From contig MWDE01000001.1 in assembly GCA_002070395.1 (NCBI GenBank), positions 84,986-148,985 on the forward strand: 64,000 nt of DNA. Direction: 5' to 3'. Each line of letters begins with the position of its first letter. Position 1 is the first letter of the stretch. Of this stretch, positions 53,589-63,232 are shown piece by piece. This DNA comes from Synergistetes bacterium ADurb.Bin155. Lineage in GTDB: Bacteria > Synergistota > Synergistia > Synergistales > Thermovirgaceae. A program made the translations under genes and the position numbers. The notes beneath the pieces are model-generated. The model saw only the letters and a program-made list of their open reading frames with translations. It made no database searches and was not told where the DNA came from.

Positions 53589-54575
53589 ATGGAAAGCCCC
53601 GCTCTTTTCTGGATGGCTGCGGGTGAAGAAGTCCGTTGTCTTCTCTGTCCCAGGGAATGTCTTATCCGGCCCGGTGACGTTGGCGCCTGCGGCGTCAGGA
53701 AGAATGTCGCTGGAAACCTTTTTTCCCTGAATTATGGTTTGGCCTGTGTGGCCGTAGACCCTATCGAGAAAAAGCCACTATTCCACTGGAAGCCCGGCAG
53801 CAGGATCCTCTCCCTGGGGACGGTGGGCTGTAACCTTTTCTGTCCTTACTGCCAGAACTACCACCTCTCCCGTTTCGAAACGGTCGCCGGTCTTTCCGAG
53901 ATCACACCGGAGGAGGTGCTCCGCCTCTCCAGGGAGAGGGGCACCCCATCGGTGGCCTTCACTTACAATGAGCCCACCGTATGGTACGAGTTCGTCCAAG
54001 ATGCCTCCCAAGTCCTGAAAAAGGCGGGCAAAGGGGTAGTCCTCGTCACCAACGGCTATATCTCCAAAAAACCGTTGGAGGACCTCATCCCCCAGGTCGA
54101 CGCTATGAACGTGGACCTAAAGGGTTTTTCCGACCGTTCCTACGCCAGGGTCGGCGGCACTCTTGACCCGGTGCTGCGCACGATAAGGATAGCCGTCGAA
54201 AGATCGGTCCACATGGAGATAACCCACCTCGTCGTGCCAGGTGTCAACGATTCCCTGGAAGAGTTCGAAAAAATGGTACTTTGGATCGCCGGCGTTTCAA
54301 AGAGGATACCCCTTCATATATCGAGGTACTTCCCTGCTTACCACTGGGACCGGCCTCCTACAGCCCTATCCGACATCGAGGCGCGGGAGGAGATCGCCTC
54401 GAGGGCTCTCGACCATGTTTACGCCGGGAACCTGCCACGCAGGGAGAATACTTTCTGCCCCGCCTGTGGAACACTTCTCATTGAAAGGGACCGCTCCGGG
54501 AGGGTGAAAACTCATTTTACCGATAACGGGGCATGCCCTCGCTGTAATACCTCTACGGGTATTGTCAAGTCGTGA
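53589..54575 (+). CDS. amrS: AmmeMemoRadiSam system radical SAM enzyme
   Basis: 328 residues. GTVGCNLFCPYCQNYHLS holds the C-x3-C-x2-C motif that binds the radical 4Fe-4S cluster near residue 80. Upstream Cys residues in CLLCPRECLI and GACGVRKN, and later CPAC and CPRC at the C terminus, may hold further clusters or zinc. Related to pyruvate-formate-lyase-activating enzymes, but the substrate of this AMMECR1-linked group is unknown. It starts two bases after the AMMECR1 stop. Confidence 0.92.
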   Translation: MESPALFWMAAGEEVRCLLCPRECLIRPGDVGACGVRKNVAGNLFSLNYGLACVAVDPIEKKPLFHWKPGSRILSLGTVGCNLFCPYCQNYHLSRFETVAGLSEITPEEVLRLSRERGTPSVAFTYNEPTVWYEFVQDASQVLKKAGKGVVLVTNGYISKKPLEDLIPQVDAMNVDLKGFSDRSYARVGGTLDPVLRTIRIAVERSVHMEITHLVVPGVNDSLEEFEKMVLWIAGVSKRIPLHISRYFPAYHWDRPPTALSDIEAREEIASRALDHVYAGNLPRRENTFCPACGTLLIERDRSGRVKTHFTDNGACPRCNTSTGIVKS

Positions 54576-54588
54576 TTTACGATATACT
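54562..54588 (+). promoter_or_regulatory. Possible promoter of the hut operon
   Basis: TTGTCA (54562-54567) and TATACT (54583-54588) with a 15-base spacer, 45 bases before the hutH start. The spacer is short, so confidence is moderate. The -35 box lies at the end of the radical SAM gene. Confidence 0.5.
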
Positions 54589-54632
54589 CTGTTCGCAGAA
54601 GGGTTTTGAACAAATTATGGGGGTGATCCTTT

Positions 54633-56165
54633 ATGGGGTCTTCGGTTATAGAGCTGAACGGCCACTCCTTGAAGCTTGAAGATATCATAAGCGTGGCCCG
54701 GGAGGGAAGAAAAGTTGCCCTTGACCGCTCCGCGGTGGCCTTTGTCGAGAGAGGATCCGGTATGGTCCGTACCTGGGCCAAGGAGAGCAGGGTCATCTAC
54801 GGCGTTACTACCGGCTTCGGAGACCTTTCCAGCCAGTTCATTCCACCGGAACAGAGCGAGCAACTGCAGGCGAACCTCATGACAAGCCATGCCTCCGGGG
54901 TGGGAGACCCCTTCCCTGAAGAGATCGTCAGGGCTATTATACTGCTCAGAGTTAACTCCCTGATAAGGGGTTTTTCCGGTATCAGCCTCCAGACCCTTTC
55001 CAGGCTTGTCGATTTCCTTAACATCGGCATACACCCTGTTATACCCTGCAAGGGCTCCGTCGGTGCCAGCGGCGACCTGTGCCCGCTGTCCCATCTAGGC
55101 ATAGCGCTTCTTGGCCTGGGTGAGGTCTTTTACCGGGGCAAGAGGATGGATACCTCCGAGGCCCTCAGAGCCGCCGGTCTGGAGCCGATCGTTCTGGGGC
55201 CCAAAGAAGGCCTCGCCATGAACAACGGCACGGCAGGCATGACCGGTGTCGCCTCCATAGCGTTGTGGGAAGCCCTCGCCCTTGTAAAGATGGCGGACAT
55301 ATCCGGGGCCATGTCCCTGGAGGCCCTCCATGGTGTTCCCTTTGCCTTCGATCCCAGGACCCATGACCTGAGACCACACCAGGGGCAGATCATGGTGGCC
55401 AGGAACGTAAGAGCCCTTACGAAGAATAGCGAGATCATGGAAAAATACGGAAACGAAAGGGTCCAAGACGCCTACTCCCTTCGCTGTATTCCCCAGGTCC
55501 ACGGGGCGAGCCGAGATGCTCTCCAGTACGTCCAGGACGTTATCCAAATTGAGATCAATTCCGTCACGGACAACCCCTTGATCTTCCCTTCCGAGGGTGA
55601 GGCCATCAGCGGCGGAAACTTCCACGGCCAGCCCGTGGCCCTCGCGATGGACTTTTTCGGTATCGCCATGGCCGAGATCGGGGACATCGCCGAGAGAAGG
55701 GCAGCCAGGCTTGTGGACGGAAAGCTTTCAGGGCTCCCCCCCTTCCTGGTGGAACATAGCGGCATCAACAGCGGCTTCATGATCCCCCAGTATGTCGCTG
55801 CGGCTCTTGTGTCGGAGAACAAGGTTTTAGCCCACCCCTCTTCGGTGGACTCGATACCGACCTCGGCGAACCAAGAGGACCACGTCTCGATGGGAATGTA
55901 TTCTGCCAGGAAGGGCCTGGAGATCCTTGACAATGTCAGGAGAGTCCTCGCCATTGAAATTCTTCTCGCCGCCCAGGGACTGGACTTCTCGAAACCCCTT
56001 TTTCCCGGTGTCGGCACAAGGGCAGCCTACGAGAAACTCCGGGAGGAAGTGCCCTACCTTGAAAAGGATGGCATTCTCTATCCCCTGATAGACACGATCA
56101 TCAACAGGATGAAGGACCGCAGTATCCTCAAGGCCGTGGAGGAGGTCACGGGGGAACTGGAATGA
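54633..56165 (+). CDS. hutH: Histidine ammonia-lyase
   Basis: Removes ammonia from histidine to give urocanate. GSVGASGDLCPLSH contains Ala-Ser-Gly, which cyclises to the MIO electrophile, at about residue 143. YGVTTGFGDLSSQF near residue 50 and QEDHVSMGM near 412 are other family blocks. 510 residues fits. ATG 54633 follows GGGGGTGAT. First gene of a histidine degradation run. Confidence 0.96.
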   Translation: MGSSVIELNGHSLKLEDIISVAREGRKVALDRSAVAFVERGSGMVRTWAKESRVIYGVTTGFGDLSSQFIPPEQSEQLQANLMTSHASGVGDPFPEEIVRAIILLRVNSLIRGFSGISLQTLSRLVDFLNIGIHPVIPCKGSVGASGDLCPLSHLGIALLGLGEVFYRGKRMDTSEALRAAGLEPIVLGPKEGLAMNNGTAGMTGVASIALWEALALVKMADISGAMSLEALHGVPFAFDPRTHDLRPHQGQIMVARNVRALTKNSEIMEKYGNERVQDAYSLRCIPQVHGASRDALQYVQDVIQIEINSVTDNPLIFPSEGEAISGGNFHGQPVALAMDFFGIAMAEIGDIAERRAARLVDGKLSGLPPFLVEHSGINSGFMIPQYVAAALVSENKVLAHPSSVDSIPTSANQEDHVSMGMYSARKGLEILDNVRRVLAIEILLAAQGLDFSKPLFPGVGTRAAYEKLREEVPYLEKDGILYPLIDTIINRMKDRSILKAVEEVTGELE

Positions 56166-56231
56166 CCTCCGGGTGAAAAAATGACCGGAGCCCTCCCTTG
56201 GCGGGGCACCGATGAATGATGGAGGCGGAAC

Positions 56232-57143
56232 ATGAGAATAGTGGAGTGCGTCCCAAACTTCAGCGAAGGAAGAAGAAAGGAAGTTATCGACAAGATCGTG
56301 GAACCCTTCCGCAACGGGAAGGGGTTCAGCTTGCTGGATCACCGGGCCGACGAGAACCACAACAGGCTCGTGGTCAGCCTTGCCGGTGACCCCGAAGCAA
56401 TAATGGATGCTCTCATGACGTCGGCGGGGGTCGCCTTTTCGCTCATCGATATGAACGCCCATACCGGTGCGCATCCACGGGTCGGTGCCCTTGACGTGGT
56501 CCCCTTTACCCCGTTGAGGGGCGTGACCATGGAGGAATGCGTCGACATCGCCAGAGAATTCGGAAAACGGCTGAACGAAAAGTACGAGGTCCCGGTCTAC
56601 TTCTACGAGGAGGCCGCCACGAGGCCGGAAAGGAAGAACCTGGAGAATGTCCGGAAAGGTCAGTACGAAGGTTTGAAAAAGGCCATAAATGAACCCGAAA
56701 GACTCCCCGACGTCGGGCAGGCCCGGTTGCATCCTACGGCGGGGGCGACGGTGGTGGGGGCCAGGAAGTTTTTGGTGGCCTTCAACGTCAACCTGGGTAC
56801 CACCCGGATCGAGGTCGCCAAGGAGATCGCCAAGTCCATCAGGTTCTCCGGGGGGGGGCTGGCCCACGTCAAGGCCATCGGCCTCGCCCTGGAGGACAAG
56901 GGAATGGTACAGGTCAGCGTGAACATCGTGGACCATGAAAAGGACCCCCTCTACAGGGTTCTCGAACTGGTCCGTATGGAGGCTTCAAGGTGGGGCGTCC
57001 CCGTCGTCGAGACCGAAATCTACGGTATGGTACCGGCCTCGGCGATCTACCAGAGCGCCGCCCGTTACCTACAGGTGGCCGATTTCGAGCCCGAGCAGAT
57101 AATCGAGCTCAGACTCCTCGAGATGGCCGGTGACAGATCATGA
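56232..57143 (+). CDS. ftcD: Glutamate formimidoyltransferase
   Basis: Transfers the formimino group of N-formiminoglutamate to THF, releasing glutamate. VECVPNFSEGRR opens the family; NAHTGAHPRVGALDVVPF holds the catalytic His region, and ARKFLVAFNVNL follows. 303 residues, transferase domain only; the cyclodeaminase is the separate gene fchA. GGAGG lies before the ATG. It overlaps hutI by ATGA. Confidence 0.95.
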   Translation: MRIVECVPNFSEGRRKEVIDKIVEPFRNGKGFSLLDHRADENHNRLVVSLAGDPEAIMDALMTSAGVAFSLIDMNAHTGAHPRVGALDVVPFTPLRGVTMEECVDIAREFGKRLNEKYEVPVYFYEEAATRPERKNLENVRKGQYEGLKKAINEPERLPDVGQARLHPTAGATVVGARKFLVAFNVNLGTTRIEVAKEIAKSIRFSGGGLAHVKAIGLALEDKGMVQVSVNIVDHEKDPLYRVLELVRMEASRWGVPVVETEIYGMVPASAIYQSAARYLQVADFEPEQIIELRLLEMAGDRS

Positions 57144-58390
57144 CGATGAAACTTTTCCGCGGGGCCCGGATCTATACCCCCCTTGCGACCGGGAACAGGG
57201 TAATGTCCTGGGAAAAAGGGGCGATCCTGGCCAGGAACGGTTTTATTGAGAAGGTCGGCCCCGAGGAGGAGGTCCTGCGCGACCTCGAACCAGCCATGGT
57301 CGAGCAGGAAGTCAACTTCGGGGGAAGATGCGTCGTTCCGGGGTTCGTGGATCCCCATACGCACATGTGTTTTTCCGAACTGAGGGAGCAGGAATTTGCC
57401 CTGCGCCTCTCCGGGGTGTCCTACATGGAGATACTCGCTTCGGGGGGCGGTATCCTTTCGTCCGTTCGATCCCTGAGAGCCGCGAGCGATGAGAAGATCC
57501 TGGAGAGAACGAAGAAAAACGCCCTTACCGCCCTCTCCCATGGAACCACCACCGTGGAGATAAAGAGCGGTTACGGGCTGGACACGGCCTCTGAAACCAG
57601 GATGCTCAGGCTCATCGAAAGGGCGGGAAGAGAGATACCCACCACGGTGATCCCTACCTTCATGGGCGCCCATGCCATACCCTCGGAGTTCAGCGGCGAC
57701 CCCGAGGGTTACGTCGACCTCCTTGTCAGGGAGATGATACCGGCCGTGAGCGCCGAGTGCGATCCTCCTTTTTGCGACGTTTTCTGCGAAGAAGGGGTCT
57801 TTACCGTGCCCCAGAGCAGGAGGATCCTGGAAGCCGCTAGGAAGCACGGCATGAAGCTGAAGATCCACGCCGACGAAGTGGTGGACACGGGCGGCGCCGC
57901 GCTGGCGGCGGAACTCGGTGCCGTTTCGGCGGAGCATCTACTCGCCGCCAGGGGAGAAAACCTTGCCAAAATGGCTTCGGAGGGAGTGATCGCCGTCCTG
58001 CTCCCGGCTACGGCCTTCAGCCTTCGGAAACCCTATGCCGATGCCAGGAAGATGCTTGAACTCGGCCTGACGGTAGCTCTTGCCACAGATTGCAATCCAG
58101 GCTCATCCTTTACCCAGTCAATGCCCTTCGTCTTCAGCCTGGCTGTCATGAACATGGGTATGACGGTAGAGGAAGCCCTGGCCGGTTGTACGCTCAATGC
58201 CGCCAAGGCCATCGAATCCGATCATTTCTGTGGTAGTCTCGAAAAGAACAAGATGGCTGACTTTGTTGTGCTGGACGGCGAAACTCCTGCCATAATGGCC
58301 TATAATAGCGGGGTATCCCCGGTCCTCTCCGTCTACAAGAGAGGGGAGTGCGCAGCCCAAAGACTGGACGACTGGAGGTTTTGCCGATGA
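57140..58390 (+). CDS. hutI: Imidazolonepropionase
   Basis: Amidohydrolase that opens imidazolonepropionate to N-formiminoglutamate. Metal ligands lie in FVDPHTHMCF, KIHADEVVD and ATDCNPGSS; HGTTTVEIKSGYGLD is the substrate block. 416 residues fits. ATG 57140 overlaps ftcD and its stop overlaps the fchA start, so the hut genes are translationally coupled. Its substrate must come from urocanase, which is not in this cluster. Confidence 0.95.
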   Translation: MTMKLFRGARIYTPLATGNRVMSWEKGAILARNGFIEKVGPEEEVLRDLEPAMVEQEVNFGGRCVVPGFVDPHTHMCFSELREQEFALRLSGVSYMEILASGGGILSSVRSLRAASDEKILERTKKNALTALSHGTTTVEIKSGYGLDTASETRMLRLIERAGREIPTTVIPTFMGAHAIPSEFSGDPEGYVDLLVREMIPAVSAECDPPFCDVFCEEGVFTVPQSRRILEAARKHGMKLKIHADEVVDTGGAALAAELGAVSAEHLLAARGENLAKMASEGVIAVLLPATAFSLRKPYADARKMLELGLTVALATDCNPGSSFTQSMPFVFSLAVMNMGMTVEEALAGCTLNAAKAIESDHFCGSLEKNKMADFVVLDGETPAIMAYNSGVSPVLSVYKRGECAAQRLDDWRFCR

Positions 58391-59022
58391 AGGATATAGC
58401 ATCCCTTTCCATCGAGGATTTTCTCGAGGAACTCGGTTCCTCAAGTGCTACCCCAGGGGGTGGATCCGCTTCCGCCCTGTGCGCCTCGATCGCCGCGCGC
58501 CTGACCCAGATGGTGGCCAGCCTGACCATTGGGCGCCCCCGCTTCGAAGATGCCTGGAAAGAGATGACCCTGGCCGAGGAAAAAGGGAAAGCCCTATCAG
58601 GGGAGTTCCTTGAATTGGCAATGAAGGACAGCGAGGCCTACGACCTATTCATGAAGGCTCTCTCCCTGCCGAAGGACAATGACCAGGAAAAAACCAGGCG
58701 AAAGAACTCGATGCAGGAAGCGCTGAAGCAGTCCACCCTTGTTCCGCTGCGGACGCTCGAACTTGCCAGGGAGCTGGTCGCCAACAGCCTCGTCGTGGCA
58801 GATAAGGGCAACCCGAACGCCATCACTGACGCGGGCGTTTCGGCACTGCTGGCTGATGCCGCCGCCAGAGGCGCGGCAATGAACGCGAAGATCAACCTGG
58901 CCTCCATCGAGGACTCTGCTTTTGTCCAGGACAGCCTTCGCCGCGTCGAGGCCGAACTCAAAGAGCTGGAAACGGAGGTCCAAAAAGTCCTCGCCATCGT
59001 TTCTTCGAAGCTCCCCCGTTGA
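58387..59022 (+). CDS. fchA: Formiminotetrahydrofolate cyclodeaminase
   Basis: Converts 5-formimino-THF to 5,10-methenyl-THF and ammonia. SATPGGGSASALCASIAARL is the family signature (TPGGGS), and KGNPNAITDAGVSALLADAA follows. 211 residues, helical, as in the stand-alone bacterial enzyme. ATG 58387 overlaps the hutI stop. With ftcD it passes the histidine C2 carbon to the folate pool. Confidence 0.94.
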   Translation: MKDIASLSIEDFLEELGSSSATPGGGSASALCASIAARLTQMVASLTIGRPRFEDAWKEMTLAEEKGKALSGEFLELAMKDSEAYDLFMKALSLPKDNDQEKTRRKNSMQEALKQSTLVPLRTLELARELVANSLVVADKGNPNAITDAGVSALLADAAARGAAMNAKINLASIEDSAFVQDSLRRVEAELKELETEVQKVLAIVSSKLPR

Positions 59023-59024
59023 AA

Positions 59025-60056
59025 ATGAAGAGTTCCTTGCCCGGCAAGGTTCTCTACTTTGTCTTCCTGGTGATCTCGCTGACCTTTTTCGGGGCTCTAG
59101 CCCAATACCTGCCCCAGCAACTGGTCATTGCCATCCCGATGGGCGGCGGGGAACCCCTGGAGATCCTTGTCAGCCCCGGTATGAATGCCGTGGAGGTCGC
59201 CCGTGTTTTTGCCTCGACAGGCCTGACGGACCGGCCGGCTGAACTGTCCCGATGGTTCGCGAAGGTTGGTATAGACCGGAGAATTAGGCCCGGGCTGTAC
59301 CGGATCCGTAGGGGATCCCCCTGGGAGATCGCCCGGCAGATGGCCCTGGCGGAACCGGAGGTGTCGGGGATCACTCTTTTCCCGGGGGAGACCTTTGAAA
59401 CCCTCATCGCCAGGCTTGGAGAAGCCTTCCAAGGCGCACTCGGGAAGGACGAACTTTTCCCAAAGAAACTCCGGCCCTCACTGCCTCGGGAACCACGGTC
59501 AAGGATCGCTTTTCTTCTACCCGAGACCTACAGCGTGACCCCCTTCGAGGGCAATATGGACGAGCTGGTCATGGTCGCGTCGGCGCTCTGGATGCAGAGG
59601 ATCGGGAAACTGGTCTCCGACCCAGGGGATGGGGGAGCGCTCCTCCTGAAAAAGGCCATCGTAGCCTCCCTTGTCGAAAGGGAGGCGAAGCAGCGGTGTG
59701 AAAGACCCCTGATAGCAGGAGTGATACGGAACCGGTCGGCGGCGGGCATGAAACTCCAGATAGACGCCACCGTCGTTTATGCTTGGTCCTTGAGGGGAGT
59801 GGAACTGAAAAGGGTCCTTTTCCGGGACCTCGAGATTGACTCTCCTTACAATACCTATCTATACGCCGGACTCCCCCCGGCCCCGATCTGCATTCCCTCC
59901 GAGGGGTCCTGGCTGGCTTCCCTTGAACCCGGGGAAGAACCTTACCTCTTTTATGTTGCCATGCCCGACGGGAGTCACCTTTTCAGCAAAACCTTTTCCG
60001 AGCACTCCGAGGCGATCAAGCGTTCGAGGAAAGCTTTCGAGTCGTCTCAAAGATGA
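59025..60056 (+). CDS. mltG: Endolytic murein transglycosylase MltG
   Basis: Membrane-anchored enzyme that cuts nascent glycan strands and sets their length. One N-terminal helix (LYFVFLVISLTFFGALAQYL) is followed by a LysM-like region and the YceG domain. IVASLVEREA holds the catalytic Glu (usual text ASIVEKE), LQIDATVVYA replaces LQSDPTVIY, and SPYNTYLYAGLPPAPICIPS is the C-terminal signature. 343 residues. ATG 59025 and TTG 59019 are both possible. Confidence 0.93.
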   Translation: MKSSLPGKVLYFVFLVISLTFFGALAQYLPQQLVIAIPMGGGEPLEILVSPGMNAVEVARVFASTGLTDRPAELSRWFAKVGIDRRIRPGLYRIRRGSPWEIARQMALAEPEVSGITLFPGETFETLIARLGEAFQGALGKDELFPKKLRPSLPREPRSRIAFLLPETYSVTPFEGNMDELVMVASALWMQRIGKLVSDPGDGGALLLKKAIVASLVEREAKQRCERPLIAGVIRNRSAAGMKLQIDATVVYAWSLRGVELKRVLFRDLEIDSPYNTYLYAGLPPAPICIPSEGSWLASLEPGEEPYLFYVAMPDGSHLFSKTFSEHSEAIKRSRKAFESSQR

Positions 60057-60090
60057 GCCGTCAAGAGCCGGGAGGAGGCTCCTTTGTTTG

Positions 60091-61446
60091 ATGGATAAAT
60101 TGTTCGATGTTGTCGATGCTCTAACGATACCCGGGACCTCCTTCGGGGAAGCCTTCATCCAGAGGGGCCTCGCCAGGTTCTGCCTGATGGACGACGGAAA
60201 GTTCGAGGAGGTCTCCTCTACGATCACGGAAGGTTCCGGGATCAGGTTGGTAGTAGGTGACAGGACTTACTTCACGCACTCATCGGGGACAGACCTGTCC
60301 TCGGTCGCTCTATCGCTGGCCGAAGGGAAAAGGCGCGCCCGGCTTTCCGGGGGGAAACCGCTCCCGAAGGGGGAAAGACCCCTTTTGCACCTTCCGGTGA
60401 TGAATGAAGAAGCGCCCTTTGACAGGATCCAGAACCTGGATCGGGTGGTACGGAAATTATCATCCACGATCAAGCAGGCCACTTTCGCCTGGAGCAGCAG
60501 CGTTGGGGAAGTGGCTATTGCAGGGAGTGCGAACCCCCTGTGCCGGAGATCGGACTTTTCCACTCGATTCTCGGTGAATATCGTAGTAGAGGCTGATGGC
60601 TCTCTCTTCTCGGGAAGGGCTGCAAAGGCTTTCAGCCTACCCCAGGATGAATTCCTAAAAACCGTAGATCTTGAAGATGTAGCCCGTGAAGCCTTCCGTA
60701 GGGCTTTGCTGCTCTCACAGGCGAAACCCTGTCCCGCGTCGGCAATGCCAGTTGTTTTGGCCGGCAAAGCGGGAGGAACCATGGTCCATGAGGCCTGCGG
60801 CCACAGCCTTGAGGCCGATATCGTTCTGAAGGATCATTCTTCCTTCAGAGATTCCCTGGGGAAAAGGATCGCGTCATCCCTGGTCACCCTGGTCGATGAC
60901 CCGACCCTTTTCGGGCTTTACGGGAGTTACCCCTTTGACGATGAAGGTACCCCTTCAAGGAGGACCGCTCTTATAAAGGAAGGCGTCCTGGTCTCCTTCC
61001 TTACCGATCTGCTCACTTCAAAAGAAGGGTCCTTCCCGGTCACTGGTAATGGGAGGAGAACGTCCTACAGGCACCCACCGATCCCAAGAATGTCCAATAC
61101 CTTTATAATGAAAGGCGAGGAGTCTGCCGATGAGATCCTTGCCGGCGTGGAAAAAGGGCTCCTCGTGTTGAAGATGGGGGGCGGTGAGGTCAACCCCACA
61201 TCGGGGGATTTCGTGTTCCACGTCACCGAAGGCTACCTTATCGAGAAGGGTAAACGATCATACCCTGTCAGAAACGCGATCCTGACAGGCAACGGCCCGG
61301 AGGTATTACGGGATATCGACGCAGTGGGGGATGATCTTCATTATGAATCGGGGGTATGCGGAAAATCGGGCCAGCATGTCCCGGTAACCGACGGACAACC
61401 GACGATAAGGATCAGAAGGCTGGTAGTGGGAGGCAGCGAGGCTTGA
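60091..61446 (+). CDS. tldD: TldD-family metalloprotease
   Basis: 451 residues. MVHEACGHSLEADI is the HExxxH zinc motif of TldD (about residue 232), the catalytic half of the TldD/TldE protease that matures ribosomally made peptides and cleaves unfolded proteins. MGGGEVNPTSGDFVFHVTEG lies at the C terminus. No tldE/pmbA partner is adjacent. ATG 60091 and TTG 60088 follow GGAGGAGG at 9-12 bases; the frame open to 59836 lies inside mltG. Confidence 0.9.
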   Translation: MDKLFDVVDALTIPGTSFGEAFIQRGLARFCLMDDGKFEEVSSTITEGSGIRLVVGDRTYFTHSSGTDLSSVALSLAEGKRRARLSGGKPLPKGERPLLHLPVMNEEAPFDRIQNLDRVVRKLSSTIKQATFAWSSSVGEVAIAGSANPLCRRSDFSTRFSVNIVVEADGSLFSGRAAKAFSLPQDEFLKTVDLEDVAREAFRRALLLSQAKPCPASAMPVVLAGKAGGTMVHEACGHSLEADIVLKDHSSFRDSLGKRIASSLVTLVDDPTLFGLYGSYPFDDEGTPSRRTALIKEGVLVSFLTDLLTSKEGSFPVTGNGRRTSYRHPPIPRMSNTFIMKGEESADEILAGVEKGLLVLKMGGGEVNPTSGDFVFHVTEGYLIEKGKRSYPVRNAILTGNGPEVLRDIDAVGDDLHYESGVCGKSGQHVPVTDGQPTIRIRRLVVGGSEA

Positions 61447-61447
61447 T

Positions 61448-62842
61448 ATGAAGGTCACCAGGAGGAAACCCAAAGCCCGGGATAAGACCGGCTCGAAAAG
61501 CCCGGGCAGGAAGGAAGACATGAAGGGAGGCCGGAAGCGGCCCGGGGTCACCATGGCCGTTTTCGCCTTCCTGCTGGTAGATCTGTACCTTCTGGCCACT
61601 CTTTTCCTCTTCAGGACCGGGGAATTCGGCGAGGTGATCCATTCCTGGACCCTGGAGGCCTTCGGCGGAGGCATTATCGTTCCCCTGGTCTTTGGCGCTT
61701 ATCTTGGTGCCTCCCGGGTCCTGGGGTACCCCATTCCCTTTCCCCTGAAGCAAAGCCTGGCTTCATCGATACTTTACCTATGCTGTGCCCTCTTCCTTGG
61801 CCTTTCAGCCCTGAGCGGCATCGAACCGGCGGTCGCGCTTTTGAGGCCAGGCCTTGTGGGGTCCTTCCTGGCCGGTATACTTCTCAGGCACATCGGACCT
61901 CTCGGGGCCGTCCTGGCCGGTTTCGGCGGTATCGCTGCAGCCCTGACCCTTTACGGGATCATCAACAAGAAGAGTATGATAAAGGCGGCCTCTTTCCTTT
62001 CCCGTGTTCTCAGGGCTTTCGGTAACATCCTCTCGCCCTCGCCGAGAGAGAGGCCGGAAAAATCCGTTTCTCCATCGGCAGAACCGAGAAAAGGCGTAAG
62101 CCGCATCGACCCGAGGGCCAACGCGAAAAAACCGGGGATCAGCCCCACGGCATCCCGGGGTCAGATCGATATCCCCGATTCGATAGTGGAAGAAAATGCT
62201 CCCGACCAGGCTGGGGCTTTCCCCGAGACTTTCCCCGGGCAGGGACTTGTTTTCCCTGTCCCCTTGGACATCTTTGGCCCGCCCGATGATTTTTCCTTCA
62301 GCCTGGACAAGAGGTTGCTTTCAGAACAGGGAGAAAACATCATCGAAACCCTGGATGAATTCGGCATCACGGCCGAACTGGCCGAGACCGTCGTCGGGCC
62401 CACGGTCATCCAGTACCGGATCCAGCTCGCGCCCGGCATCAAGGTCAGTCGGGTGTCAAGCCTCGCCAAAGACCTGGCCGTATCCCTGGCCGTCCCCAAC
62501 CTCAGGATCGAGGCTCCCATACCGGGGAAGACCTTTATCGGCATAGAGGTTCCCAATCCCGACAGGAAACCGGTGAATATCAGGACCGTATTGGATCACC
62601 CCTCCTTCCAGGAGGCCGACTGCGACCTAGCCATACCCGTAGGGGTCGGTGTGGACGGTCGCCACTTGACCATCGGCCTTGAAAAAATGCCCCACCTGCT
62701 GATCGCCGGGACTACCGGTTCCGGTAAGAGCGTCTTTGTCACCTGCTGCATCGCGGCCCTGGCCTGTCGCATGAAGCCCGAAGAGCTCCGTTTCCTCCTG
62801 ATAGACCCCAAAAGGGTCGAGATGAAGTCGGCCGCGAGATAG
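61448..62842 (+). pseudogene. ftsK: DNA translocase FtsK, 3' truncated at a foreign junction
   Basis: The N-terminal membrane part (four hydrophobic segments, about residues 30-180), a linker, and the start of the motor domain are present: GPTVIQYRIQLAPGIKVSRV and Walker A in LLIAGTTGSGKSVFV. The text is normal up to LLIDPKRVEM, then changes to KSAAR and stops at 62840-62842. Walker B, the rest of the motor and the DNA-reading gamma domain (around 300 residues) are missing. FtsK is needed for chromosome segregation at division, so the true genome probably has an intact copy and this end is an assembly join. Confidence 0.88.
62819..62838. other. Junction between chromosome and integron-cassette sequence
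   Basis: ftsK text ends after the codons for VEM (62816-62824), and the reading frame of a different protein is already running at about 62,821 in another frame. The exact join therefore lies within a few bases of 62,824. To the right, base composition, codon use and gene type all change. Confidence 0.75.
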
Positions 62843-63225
62843 CAGCCTTTGAGGAAAAGCAAGCGTACGTCGCGAACGTCGAACTATATGACTTGAAAGC
62901 GAGGTACTACGACACCTACTTCGAACAGCGCATCCCGGGTGTCGAGTTCAAGCTGCGTAACAAAGGCAACCGAAGCCTTCGGAAGGTTGAGGTCACTGTC
63001 TACTTTCAGGACGCATCTGGTGCGGTAATCGCGGAGCAAGAGTACAACCCGGTTCTGGTCACAAAGTACTCATTTCGCGGCGATAACAAGCCACTTCGGC
63101 CTAACTACGTCTGGCAGTTAGAACGGGGGAAGTTCTACCAAGCGAAGTCAGTCCCTACGGAATGGAAAGAGGGCGCTGTAAGGGCGAAGATCACGGACAT
63201 CGAATTTGGCGACGGCACTGAGTAA
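62821..63225 (+). CDS. Conserved-type hypothetical protein, 5' truncated, first cassette
   Basis: The frame is open from about 62,821 to the stop at 63223-63225, about 134 residues; TTG 62893 would give 110 but homologous-looking text starts earlier (GREIAAFEEKQAYVANVELYD). A helical start passes into a beta-rich domain (VEFKLRNKGNRSLRKVEVTV, YFQDASGAVIAEQEYNP) that looks like an immunoglobulin-like extracellular domain of small anchored proteins. The natural start with any signal peptide is lost at the junction. It is followed after seven bases by an attC site, as expected for a cassette gene. Confidence 0.65.
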   Translation, partial: DEVGREIAAFEEKQAYVANVELYDLKARYYDTYFEQRIPGVEFKLRNKGNRSLRKVEVTVYFQDASGAVIAEQEYNPVLVTKYSFRGDNKPLRPNYVWQLERGKFYQAKSVPTEWKEGAVRAKITDIEFGDGTE

Positions 63226-63232
63226 CTATGAC

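Noticed and set aside
55827..56936. 369-codon minus-strand open frame in hutH/ftcD
   Set aside because: Antisense shadow of two clear genes.
58293..58300. TATAATAG inside hutI as a promoter for fchA
   Set aside because: No -35 box, and fchA is translationally coupled to hutI by overlap.
62893..63225. TTG 62893 as the true start of the first cassette gene
   Set aside because: The frame continues upstream to about 62,821 with text that reads as part of the same protein, and there is no ribosome-binding site before 62893.
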